Shown in pieces: positions 50,617 to 59,424 of a stretch of 59,793 nucleotides of DNA. Position numbers and translations under genes: made by a program. The stretch covers positions 1 through 59,793 of the forward strand of contig NZ_CALIMS010000050.1 of assembly GCF_938045345.1 (NCBI RefSeq). The letters are read 5' to 3'. The stretch is from an uncultured Campylobacter sp. Its GTDB lineage: Bacteria; Campylobacterota; Campylobacteria; Campylobacterales; Campylobacteraceae. The notes beneath the pieces are model-generated. The model saw nothing but the letters and a program-made list of their open reading frames with translations. It searched no databases and had not been told where the DNA came from. How positions within the stretch are numbered: position 1 is the stretch's first letter; every line of letters begins with the position of its first letter.

Positions 50617-52025
50617 CGCTCGCTTAGCCAGCCACGCAGTGCTTGCGGCCGGCGCGGCATATTTTGCGTGGGTGATCATCGCCGTCTTGGCGCGCTGTTG
50701 TTTAAAAAACTGCTGCTGCGTATAGAATTTTACGGCGGCAACCGCACCGATTAAATTTCAAACCAGCTTACAAATTTGATTTATCAAGAAGTAGAGGCAC
50801 TGTCGAGCCGCGCAGAATAAAATTTTATCGCTACAAATTTTAAAATTTAGCCCTAAATTTACAGCCCGCGAAATTTCAAAACACAAACCTCCGCGGCGCA
50901 GAATTTCAAAATTCCAAAATCTCGCTCCGTATTTTGCGCAGTCAAATTTCAAAATTTTGCAAGTTCTAAATTTAGGCTCAAATTCCCGAGGCTTGGGAAC
51001 GGCAGAATTTCGGAATTTCAACTCGCGAAATTTCGCCGCTAAAAATCGTGCAAAATTTAATCGGTGCTACTCTTTAAGCGTAGAAAGTGGCCCGCGCCAA
51101 AATCAAGATGCTAGCCGCCCACATCGCAGCTAAGTAAAGCTCCGCAAATCCTGCGCATAAGCCAATCTCTGCCATGGCGACATTTGAAAAACTGCTTCAT
51201 AAGGCTTACAAAGCCCGTACAGGCAGCTACTTGTTTTGCTTATATTTTCAGGCAGGACAAACACGCTTAGCATGGTCAATATATAACAGCGCGAAAAATT
51301 TCAAATATAGCCGTTTAATAATTTTGATAAATTTTGAATTTAGGACAGGTAACATCCCGGCGCCCGGCTCGGCTCGAACCCAGTCCGCGCTAGCTCGATT
51401 TTTTCGGGCACCGTTTACTCGCCAGCTTTGTTTCGGATTTTTTCTGCGCGTCTTGGGTCTGTTTTTGCGTGCCTTACTAAATTTGCTCGGCGAAATTTTA
51501 CCACGATAAAATTTTACGTAGTAAAACTATGCTTAAAATTTCAAATCCGCTAAAGTTTAAAATTTTAAAGCTGCGTGGAGATTCGCCAAAGTAAAACTTC
51601 GCAAAAATTTAGCTAGAAATTTAAAAGTGTCCGCGCCATTTATTGTACCGAACGTAGGCTAGCGCGACAATACATACTCTACCGAGAACGGCGAGCTGTT
51701 ATTGTGATAACTCAAGCGGCATGCTACAAGCCTCACCAACGCAATAAAGCAAAATAGGTCTAAGTGTATGTAAATTTGTGGCAGATAAAATTCCATCGCG
51801 ATGAACGCAATAAATTTAGATATCATGGACGATCTGCGCGATTTTAGTTCTTGCATGCAACACAATAAATTTTATGCTAAGCAAGCCTGGTCGTCGAAAA
51901 CCCTCTTGCTTTATTATCTCGACCGCGCCAAAAAAACTATGACTGTTTGCGACGCCAAAAGCCTCTTACGTGCAGGGCGGACAAGAATAAAATTTTACCA
52001 ACCTAGCGCGGCGAGAGAGCCGCGC
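50617..52025. other. 1.4 kb gene-poor region between hisG and dnaE
   Basis: No credible gene. Frames here (e.g. 51174-51509 plus strand, 111 codons) have no family motif or ribosome site and a composition close to the spacers. The left ~400 bases are packed with AAATTTCAAAATT-like words. Short peptides with hydrophobic text occur (for example minus strand 51074-51175) but no ribosome site. It may be decayed genes or a place for small RNAs. Confidence 0.55.
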
Positions 52026-55000
52026 TTACGCTGCGATAATTTCGCGCACCTTTTCGGTGAAATTATCGCTCACGATGTATTCGGTCGGATAAACTAGCAC
52101 CTCGCTGCCGTTGCGGATCCGCAGAATCAGCCGCTTGGTGTTTTTTAGCGCCGTGTCGCAAAATGCGAGATGGTAAATTTTATAAATTTTCTCGCGACTT
52201 AGCTCGCCTAAGCTTAGCTCAAACTCGAAATCCTGCGCGTTTTTGCGCTGTGCCTCGCGCTCTTTGCGCGCCTTAAGGGCGGGATCCTCCGCAGTAAACC
52301 CGCCCCTTCGCTCCGTGAAATTCCCGCTGCCGTAGCCGCCGCCTCGTTCGCCGCCGAAGTTTCCGCCAGAGCCGAAATTGCCGCTGTTAAAGCCCCCGCG
52401 CTCCCTACCACCGAAGCCTCGCACCTTACTAGGCACGTAGCCGTCGATATTTTGCGCGGCATCTAGAGTTAAAATTTCATCCAGATAAATTTGAAATTTC
52501 CCGCCGTAAGGGGATGTATTTTTGCTAAGCCGCGCCCAAAACGCCATCGGGCGCTCCAGCTCCGCGTCCGTTAGCGCAGTGACCGCATCACAAATATCGC
52601 CGAATGCGCTCATCTCGAAGCTGCCCGCAAGATCGAGCACCGTGAGATTTGCCATCTGCTTGCCCGATTTGGTCGTGCGGGTGTGGACGTTTTCGATCTT
52701 GCCGACGCATAAAATTTTAACGCCCGCGTCCTCGTCGCCCACCAGTTCGTCGAATTCGTTCGATTTAGTATGTGCAATCGCTCCAAGCTGCGCGACGTAG
52801 GCTTTGAGTGGATTCTCGCCCAGAAATACCCCCGCGCGCGGACGGAAACTCGGATCACGAGCGTTTTGCAAGCTCATCATCGAAAGAAACGACAGCTGAT
52901 ACGCCGCGCCACCGACCGCGCTTTTTGAAATTTTAATCATAAAGGCGTACGGACGCTCCCGCTCCTGTGGGCTTAAGCTTTCGATCGCCTTTAGCGCGTT
53001 ATCAAACACCGCAAGCTCGAAGCTGCCGTGCAGATCAAGCACGTTTAAAATCCCCATTTTTTTGCCCGTTTTTGTCATGCGCGTGAACAGATCCTCGATC
53101 CGCCCCACGCTAAGAACCTCGGCACTATCGCCCTCGATCTCGCTAAACGCCGAGGATAGCGTATAATCGATGCCTTCCATCTCCTCTTTATAATCATCCA
53201 GCGGATGCCCAGAGAGATACACGCCCACGGTCTGCTGCTCAAATTTCAAAATTTCGCCCTGCGGAAATTCCTTATCGGTATCGACGAAGCTTACGCTCAT
53301 GCCGCTCGTCATATCCTCATCCTCGCCAAAAAGCGAGCTTGCGGCGTCCTTTTTAATCTCGGTGATCTTTTTCATCACGTCTAGGATATTTTCCATATTT
53401 TGAATCATCGCTAATCGACTCTTGCCCAGGCAATCCATCGCGCCTGCGTAGATCAGCGACTCGATGACCTTTTTATTGACGCGGAAATTATCCACGCGCG
53501 AAGCAAAATCGTCGATGCTTTGAAATTTAGCCTCGCTTTGAAGCTCTAAGATATTCTCGATCGCGGCACCGCCCACCCCCTTGATCGCGCCAAGACCGTA
53601 GATGATCGAGGTACCCGATTTGGAGTTTTCGTCGTCCACGACGCTAAAGCCTCTTAAACTTTGATTGATCGACGGCGGCAAAAGCCCGATACCTAGGCGG
53701 CTAGCCTCGTCGATATACTTTGAAATTTTATCGGTGTTGCCCTCCTCCGAAGTAAGTAGCGCCGCCATAAACTCCGCCGGATAGTAGGTCTTAAGATAGG
53801 CCGTTTGAAAGGTAATCATTGAATACGCCGCGGCATGGGATTTGTTAAAGCCGTAGGAGGCAAATTTCATAATCAGATCAAATAGCTCATCCGCCTTTGC
53901 TACGTCAAAGCCCAGCTCTTTAGCGCCGCTTAGATACTGCTCGCGCATGTGAGCGAGCTTCTTCTCATCCTTCTTACCCATCGCGCGACGCACCAGATCG
54001 GCATCGCCCAAGCTAAAGCCGCCCACCTTCTGCACGATCTGCATGACCTGCTCTTGATAGACGATGATGCCATATGTTGGCTCTAAAATTTCTTTTATCT
54101 CTGGAAAGATATAGCTAGCACTCAGCTCGCCGTGTTTGATCCTGATAAAATCGGGGATTAGATCCATCGGCCCCGGGCGGTAGAGCGAGATCATCGCGAT
54201 GATATCCTCGAAGCGGTCGGGGCGCAGGTTCATCGCCAGATCCTGCATGCCCGCGCCCTCGATTTGGAAAATCCCCAACGTATTGCCGCTTTGAATGGTT
54301 TTGTAAGTTTGCGGATCGTTAAAGTCTATCTCCTCCCAAACTATGTCGCGATTATAGCGGCGCTTGACGAGCTTGATGGCATTATCGATCACATCGAGGT
54401 TTTTAAGGCCAAGGAAGTCAAATTTTATCAGATCGACGTCCTCGAGATAGTTTTTGGTGTATTGCGTTACTAGGCGCGCATCCTCGCCCTTATCCTGCTT
54501 AAATAGCGGTGCTTTGTTCCACAGCGGCTCGTTTGAGATCACCACTCCCGCGGCATGCATTCCTGCGTTGCGATTTAGCCCTTCAAGGCCCAGCGCAAAC
54601 TCCCAAACCTGCTGCGCGATCGGATCTGCGTCGATAAATTCTTTCAGCTTCGGCTCAGCGTCGTAAGCCTGCTTGAGCGTGATGCCAAGCTTGTCGGGGA
54701 TCAGCTTCGCCATCTTATCGGCTTGCGAAAGCGGCATATCGCAGACGCGAGCTACGTCGCGAATAACGCCGCGCGCAAGCAGCTTACCGAAAGTCGCAAC
54801 CTGCGCGACGTTGTATTTGCCGTACTGATCGATGACGTAGTCGATCACCTCGCCTCTGCGTGCCTGGCAAAAATCTACGTCGATGTCAGGCATCGAGATA
54901 CGCGACGGATTTAAAAATCGCTCAAAAAGCAGATTATACGGGATCGGATCGAGGTCGGTAATGCGAAGCGCATACGCGCAGATGCTGCCCGCCGCAGAGC

Positions 55001-56171
55001 CACGACCGGGGCCTACGGGGATATCGTGATCCTTCGCCCAGTTGATGAAATCCTGCACGATAACCATATAGCCCGAAAAATGCATGTTTTTGATGATCGC
55101 AAGCTCCTTTTCCAGGCGCTCGCGATAAATTTCATGATTGGCAGGATCAATAAATTTAAGGCGCTCTTTAAGCCCCTCGCGGCACAGATGATCGAATAAA
55201 AAATCATCGTTTGCAAAGCTATAGCGCTCCGAGGGCTGGGGCAGCGAAAGCCCGAGCCTATCGGCATATTCGATCGTAAATTTAAAATTCGGCGGCGTCG
55301 GCGCGTAGTCCTTCTCGTCGAAGGCAAATTTGAGATTGCACTTTTGCACGATCTCGGCGGTATTTTCGATCACTTCAGGGATGTCCGCGAAAAGCCGCCT
55401 CATCTCCTCGTCGCTTTTTACGTAAAATTCCGAAACGACATGTTTTAGGCGGTCGCCGTCGTTGATCGTCTTACCCATCGAGATGCACTGATAGACGTCG
55501 TGGGCCTTGGCACGGTCCTTGCGCGAGTAGTGAGCGTCGTTGGTAGCGATGATCTTGACGCCGATTTCGCGCGAGAGGCGGATGAGGTCCTTATCGACGT
55601 TTAACTGCTCGCCGATGCCATGGCGCATGATCTCGAGATAAAAATCCTCGCCGAAAATTTCCTTATACTCAAGCGCCGCTTTTTTCGCCGCTTCGTAGCC
55701 GCCCGCGCCTCGCTTTAAATTTCGCTCGCTTCTATTTAGATGAAATTCCACCTCGCCTGCTAGGCACGCCGAGGAGCAGATGAGACCTTCGCTGTGCTCT
55801 TTTAAAATTTTTTTGTTGATCCTCGGGTAGTAGTAGAAGCCGTCCAAAAACGCGCGCGAGCTAAGATACATTAAATTTTTATAGCCCGTCTCGTTTTTGG
55901 CAAGCAGTATCAAGTGATAGCGCTGGCGGTCGCTTTTATCGCCGATGTCATCGTGGTTGTGCAGGTAGGTCTCGATGCCGATGATCGGCTTGATGCCGTG
56001 CTTTTTCATCGTCTGATAAAAGTCTATCGCACCGAACATATTGCCGTGATCGGTGATCGCGCATGCCTTGGTGCCGCGGCTATGCAAAAGCTCGGCGAGC
56101 TCGCTTACTTTATTCGCGCCGTCTAGCAGCGAATACTCGGTGTGAAGGTGCAGGTGGGTGTAGTCACTCAT
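52026..56171 (-). CDS. dnaE: DNA polymerase III alpha subunit with duplicated OB module
   Basis: 1381 aa, longer than the usual 1150-1200. PHP domain at the start (HLHTEYSLLDGANKVSELAE). The pol core has the catalytic triad region FLNPSRISMPDIDVDF, HHH at GFNKSHAAAYSMI, plus QEQVMQI and GRGSAAGSICAY. The segment at about 983-1113 (GVYLSGHPLDDY, then VLSVGRIEDLFTRMTKTGKKMG) recurs at 1114-1249 (GVFLGENPLKAY, then ILCVGKIENVHTRTTKSGKQMA), an in-tandem OB duplication. Residues ~1250-1292 are Gly/Arg/Asn-rich, then a final C-terminal domain. All catalytic parts look intact. Confidence 0.96.
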   Translation of the reverse strand: MSDYTHLHLHTEYSLLDGANKVSELAELLHSRGTKACAITDHGNMFGAIDFYQTMKKHGIKPIIGIETYLHNHDDIGDKSDRQRYHLILLAKNETGYKNLMYLSSRAFLDGFYYYPRINKKILKEHSEGLICSSACLAGEVEFHLNRSERNLKRGAGGYEAAKKAALEYKEIFGEDFYLEIMRHGIGEQLNVDKDLIRLSREIGVKIIATNDAHYSRKDRAKAHDVYQCISMGKTINDGDRLKHVVSEFYVKSDEEMRRLFADIPEVIENTAEIVQKCNLKFAFDEKDYAPTPPNFKFTIEYADRLGLSLPQPSERYSFANDDFLFDHLCREGLKERLKFIDPANHEIYRERLEKELAIIKNMHFSGYMVIVQDFINWAKDHDIPVGPGRGSAAGSICAYALRITDLDPIPYNLLFERFLNPSRISMPDIDVDFCQARRGEVIDYVIDQYGKYNVAQVATFGKLLARGVIRDVARVCDMPLSQADKMAKLIPDKLGITLKQAYDAEPKLKEFIDADPIAQQVWEFALGLEGLNRNAGMHAAGVVISNEPLWNKAPLFKQDKGEDARLVTQYTKNYLEDVDLIKFDFLGLKNLDVIDNAIKLVKRRYNRDIVWEEIDFNDPQTYKTIQSGNTLGIFQIEGAGMQDLAMNLRPDRFEDIIAMISLYRPGPMDLIPDFIRIKHGELSASYIFPEIKEILEPTYGIIVYQEQVMQIVQKVGGFSLGDADLVRRAMGKKDEKKLAHMREQYLSGAKELGFDVAKADELFDLIMKFASYGFNKSHAAAYSMITFQTAYLKTYYPAEFMAALLTSEEGNTDKISKYIDEASRLGIGLLPPSINQSLRGFSVVDDENSKSGTSIIYGLGAIKGVGGAAIENILELQSEAKFQSIDDFASRVDNFRVNKKVIESLIYAGAMDCLGKSRLAMIQNMENILDVMKKITEIKKDAASSLFGEDEDMTSGMSVSFVDTDKEFPQGEILKFEQQTVGVYLSGHPLDDYKEEMEGIDYTLSSAFSEIEGDSAEVLSVGRIEDLFTRMTKTGKKMGILNVLDLHGSFELAVFDNALKAIESLSPQERERPYAFMIKISKSAVGGAAYQLSFLSMMSLQNARDPSFRPRAGVFLGENPLKAYVAQLGAIAHTKSNEFDELVGDEDAGVKILCVGKIENVHTRTTKSGKQMANLTVLDLAGSFEMSAFGDICDAVTALTDAELERPMAFWARLSKNTSPYGGKFQIYLDEILTLDAAQNIDGYVPSKVRGFGGRERGGFNSGNFGSGGNFGGERGGGYGSGNFTERRGGFTAEDPALKARKEREAQRKNAQDFEFELSLGELSREKIYKIYHLAFCDTALKNTKRLILRIRNGSEVLVYPTEYIVSDNFTEKVREIIAA
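52425..53225 (-). repeat. Tandem protein-level duplication inside dnaE
   Basis: Two ~131-136-residue units, 52833-53225 and 52425-52832, share V-x-V-G-R/K-I-E-x-x-x-T-R-x-T-K-x-G-K and VLDL-x-GSFE-x-x-x-F. The first is nearer the standard OB. Similarity is low at DNA level, so the duplication is old. Confidence 0.7.
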
Positions 56172-56494
56172 TTTGATCCTTTTTTCGGTTGGAGCGATTA
56201 TAGTAAATTCGGGCTTTAGAAACGGTCAAATTTAATGGAATTTTAGCTTAAATTTCAGCACGAAATTTTACGAGCAAATTTTGTTACGGAATTTTACTTC
56301 GGAGGTTTTACATTCTGGGTTTTGCGGATTAAATTTTGATAAAATTTTAAGTTTAAAATGCTGTGATGAAATTTTGCTATCATATAAATTCCGCTTACCT
56401 GGAATTTTGAGCCAACGCAATTCCGCAAAATTCTATGACTTAAATCATCGTAAAATTTTGCGGTTTAGAATTCCGCTTGCAAAGCCTTGCGGCT
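56172..56494. other. Non-coding spacer upstream of dnaE
   Basis: About 320 A+T-rich bases with no supported gene; the dnaE promoter box lies at its left edge. Confidence 0.5.
56197..56202 (-). promoter_or_regulatory. Putative -10 box for dnaE
   Basis: The minus strand reads TTTACTATAATCGCTCC, giving TATAAT about 26 bases before the dnaE ATG, followed by AAAAAGGATCAAA as ribosome site. Confidence 0.5.
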
Positions 56495-57175
56495 CTACGA
56501 TCTTGATAATTCCACGATCGCTTTGGCAAGCTCTCTAGTAGGATCAACGAAAATTTTATCGCTTTTGATTAACGGCAAAAATAGCGGCAGCTCGGTGCAG
56601 GCAACGACGTAAATATCAGCATCGATTTTGCCTAGCAAATTCTCAAAAGCCCCCACGTATTCGGCAGTCTTGCCCGCCTTAACGCCTTTGTAGATGCAAT
56701 CCATCAAAACCGCTTGATTTTCTTCACCAAGCTCCACGCTGATTAGCCCCGCTTCTTTGAGCGGATCGTCGTAAATTTTAGCTTTTTTTGTACCGATAGT
56801 GGCTAGCACAGCGATTTTATGGGCGTTTGGATAATTTTTGCGGATCGCTTTTACGGTGACCTCAGCGATATGAATTAGCGGGATTTCCGCCGCAGCTTCT
56901 ACATCGTCTGCGAAAAAATGCGCCGTGTTGCACGCCATCGCAAACGCCTTGCAGCCTGCATTTTTGAGCCTAACAGCGCTCTCGCTTAGGCGCGGAAGCG
57001 GATTTTCACCTTTGCCTAAGATAAACGCCGTGCGATCTTCGATCTGCGGATAGCTATCGATTACAAGCGGAATATTTTCTTGATCGCTGCTCGCCGCAGT
57101 CTCTTCTATGATCTTCATATACAGATCCGCACTCGCCAAAGGCCCCATTCCGCCGATAATTCCAACTCTTTTCAT
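56495..57175 (-). CDS. Aspartate/glutamate racemase-family protein
   Basis: 226 aa. MKRVGIIGGMGPLASADLY is the family N-terminus. The catalytic cysteine pair is C82 (AMACNTAHFF) and C193 (VVACTELPLF). Such enzymes (RacX/YgeA-like) racemise Asp or Glu or broader amino acids. Located 28 bases behind a dicarboxylate/amino-acid symporter gene on the same strand, so uptake and racemisation of acidic amino acids may be linked. Confidence 0.9.
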   Translation of the reverse strand: MKRVGIIGGMGPLASADLYMKIIEETAASSDQENIPLVIDSYPQIEDRTAFILGKGENPLPRLSESAVRLKNAGCKAFAMACNTAHFFADDVEAAAEIPLIHIAEVTVKAIRKNYPNAHKIAVLATIGTKKAKIYDDPLKEAGLISVELGEENQAVLMDCIYKGVKAGKTAEYVGAFENLLGKIDADIYVVACTELPLFLPLIKSDKIFVDPTRELAKAIVELSRS

Positions 57176-57203
57176 AGCTCGTCCTTTCTAAATTTTACTT
57201 GGG

Positions 57204-58514
57204 CTAATTCTCCCACTTACTCATATCCATTTCGTTTTCGCTCTTTGCGACGTAGATCGACGCGACAACATCGCCCGTTACGTTCATCGAGGTTCGCCCC
57301 ATATCCAAAATCGCATCAATGCCCAAAATCATTCCGTAAGCGATCGCTACGTTACCGCTTACCTTGACGCCGATAGACTCGAGCACTAAAAGCAGCATTA
57401 GCGCACCAGCTCCCGGAACCCCGGCAGTTCCGATCGCAGCAAGCATCGAAGTGATGATGATTGTGAGGTAGTGGCTGCTGTTTAGATCGATACCGCAAGC
57501 ATTAGCGATAAAGAGCGTGCATACGCCCAAATACACGGTCGTGCCGTTCATATTCACCGTAGCACCCACGGGCAAAACAAAGCCGTAGATCGCCTTTGGA
57601 ATTCCCATATCTTCGGCGGTTTGCATCGTAATCGGAAGCGTGCCGTTGGAGCTGCGGGTAACAAAAGCCGTAAGCATCGGCGGACGCACTTTTTTAAGGA
57701 ATTTAATCGGGCTAACTCCGATAAGCATACAAATAACGCAATAAACCGCAAATACTTGAATCGCAAGTCCCACGTATAGGGTAATCGTGACATTTAATAG
57801 CGAGCTGAAAGCCTCGATACCGCTTTTATTAAACACTACAAACATTAGCGCAAAAACGCCAATTGGTGCGTATTGCATCACCCAATGCACGACCTTAAAC
57901 ATAATTTCGCTCATTCCATCGAAAAAATTATAAACCGTATCAGCGGAGCTTTTAATACGAGCATCACTACTGTCGCGGCAAAACGCAAGCCCTACGCCAA
58001 GAAATAAGCAAAACGCGATAATCGGCAAAATTTCGCCCTTGGCTATGGAATCAAAAGGATTCGTAGGAATTATATTAAGCAAAATTTTACTCATACTAGG
58101 CGCGTTTGCTGCCTTTTCGACGGCCTTGGACGCATCGCTTAGATCAAGCCCGCTACCTGGAGAAAATACAAACGCACACGCCAGGCCGATGACGATCGCA
58201 AAAAGCGTCGTTATAGCGTAAAATATGATTGCCTTAACGCCTACTTTGCCCAGGTGCGCGGGCGAGATACTGCTAGTGCCCACGATGAGCGAACAGATTA
58301 TGATCGGCACCATGATCATCTTTAAAAGCCGCACGAAAAGATCTCCCAAAGGCGTTAAAATCGCCACCCACGTGGTATCGCCCACCGGCATATTTTTAGG
58401 TAGCAACATACCGATCGCAGAGCCCAACACTAAAGCGATAATGATGCGCCAAAGCAAGCTTGAGTTAAAATAAAAAGCTAAGATTCCGCCTTTTTTCGTT
58501 TGATTTTCTAACAT
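57204..58514 (-). CDS. Dicarboxylate/amino acid:cation symporter (DAACS)
   Basis: About 436 aa with 8+ membrane segments. HP1/HP2-type motifs: SSNGTLPITMQTAEDMG (serine-rich), NMNGTTVYLG, AAIGTAGVPGAGALMLLL and a late DAILDMGRTSMNVTGD. ATG choice: 58514 is six bases after GGGAG; the ATG at 58520 is too near it. GltP/DctA-like, substrate probably glutamate, aspartate or C4-dicarboxylates. Coupled to the racemase downstream. Confidence 0.93.
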   Translation of the reverse strand: MLENQTKKGGILAFYFNSSLLWRIIIALVLGSAIGMLLPKNMPVGDTTWVAILTPLGDLFVRLLKMIMVPIIICSLIVGTSSISPAHLGKVGVKAIIFYAITTLFAIVIGLACAFVFSPGSGLDLSDASKAVEKAANAPSMSKILLNIIPTNPFDSIAKGEILPIIAFCLFLGVGLAFCRDSSDARIKSSADTVYNFFDGMSEIMFKVVHWVMQYAPIGVFALMFVVFNKSGIEAFSSLLNVTITLYVGLAIQVFAVYCVICMLIGVSPIKFLKKVRPPMLTAFVTRSSNGTLPITMQTAEDMGIPKAIYGFVLPVGATVNMNGTTVYLGVCTLFIANACGIDLNSSHYLTIIITSMLAAIGTAGVPGAGALMLLLVLESIGVKVSGNVAIAYGMILGIDAILDMGRTSMNVTGDVVASIYVAKSENEMDMSKWEN

Positions 58515-58762
58515 GGACATCTCCCTGCACTAAGAATTTTAACAGAATTCTACCGCAACTTGCCATAAAATAAAATTTAATCGGTCGCCAAATGAAATTT
58601 AAATTTGAAAATTCAATCGCGAGTTTGCCGCATTTTAAAGCTGAAATTATGCGGCAGGCTTTGTCTTTTGAAGTTATGAAGCAGAATTTCAAAGGAAAAA
58701 CGACGCTTGAAATTTTATGGAATTTGCGGATTTTGATGCAGTGAAAAGCCGAAATTTTGCGG

Positions 58763-58839
58763 TGGTGGGCTCACTAGGACTTGAACCTAGGACCATCCGG
58801 TTATGAGCCGGATGCTCTAACCAACTGAGCTATGAGCCC
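58763..58839 (-). tRNA. tRNA with CAT anticodon (Met or Ile2)
   Basis: On the minus strand the gene begins GGGCTCATAGCTCAG, has a D-arm GCTCAG-TTGGTTA-GAGC and an anticodon stem TCCGG/CCGGA with loop CTCATAA (anticodon CAT). The T-arm is CCTAG-GTTCAAGT-CTAGT-type, and the acceptor GGGCTCA/TGAGCCC is followed by A and an encoded CCA. It is complete at 77 bases. The anticodon fits elongator Met or lysidine-modified Ile2; the distinction needs comparison with other tRNAs. Confidence 0.95.
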
Positions 58840-58977
58840 GCCAGCTGTAAATGTAAAAAAGAAATGTGATTTTACAAAAATAATCTTAAAACGGCGTTAA
58901 AATTCTAACCGCGTAATTTTATGAAACTTAGGCCCGCCCAAATCGCGACTAAGCTTCGGTGCCTTGTTATAAAACGC

Positions 58978-59424
58978 TTACCCATATAAATTTTTCCATG
59001 GTAATTCTACGTCCGGTTCCTTATTGCGACGGATGCAGATCTTATCCACGGGATTAAAGATTGTATGTAAAGATTTAGCAAACACGATAGCGCCTGGAAT
59101 TCCGATGATAGTGACGAACTGGACAATAACAGCAACAAGTCCTACGATATATAGCCAAATACCGAAAAGCAGGATATAAACGACCTTAACGATAGTCGCG
59201 TAAGCATGATAGCTCTTACGCAGAGCTCCGCCGGATGGATTATTCTTTTTACGCACCATATAGTAACTGAAGGGCAAAAACAGGAATTTGCCGTATTCCA
59301 TAAGACCTAACCCCACGGGAGCGGTCACGACTAAAATGGTAAGGATCAAACCCGATAGGTAAGCTAAGATAGCTAAAATCCAACCACCTAGAAAAAACCA
59401 AATAATGTTGCCTAGAATACGCAT
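58978..59424 (-). CDS. YccF-domain inner-membrane protein
   Basis: 148 aa with two hydrophobic blocks of YccF/DUF307 type: LGNIIWFFLGGWILAILAYLSGL, then LGLMEYGKFLFLPFSYYMV, and the second IWLYIVGLVAVIVQFVTIIGIPGAIVFAKSLHTIFNPVDK. Function unknown. Isolated gene between the tRNA and the window end. Confidence 0.88.
   Translation of the reverse strand: MRILGNIIWFFLGGWILAILAYLSGLILTILVVTAPVGLGLMEYGKFLFLPFSYYMVRKKNNPSGGALRKSYHAYATIVKVVYILLFGIWLYIVGLVAVIVQFVTIIGIPGAIVFAKSLHTIFNPVDKICIRRNKEPDVELPWKNLYG

Noticed and set aside
51074..51175. Minus-strand 33-codon hydrophobic peptide (MAEIGLCAGFAELYLAA...)
   Set aside because: It looks like a membrane helix, but there is no ribosome site and the frame is short enough to arise by chance.
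51350..51400. GGCTCGAACCCAGTCC, reminiscent of a tRNA T-arm on the minus strand
   Set aside because: The T-stem does not close, and no D-arm, anticodon arm or acceptor could be found around it.
51174..51509. Plus-strand frame of 111 codons in the hisG-dnaE gap
   Set aside because: No motif, no ribosome site, and composition like the surrounding spacer. Kept only as a possible remnant.
51801..52097. Plus-strand frame of 98 codons overlapping the end of dnaE
   Set aside because: Antisense to a well-supported gene at its 3' end and no family features.
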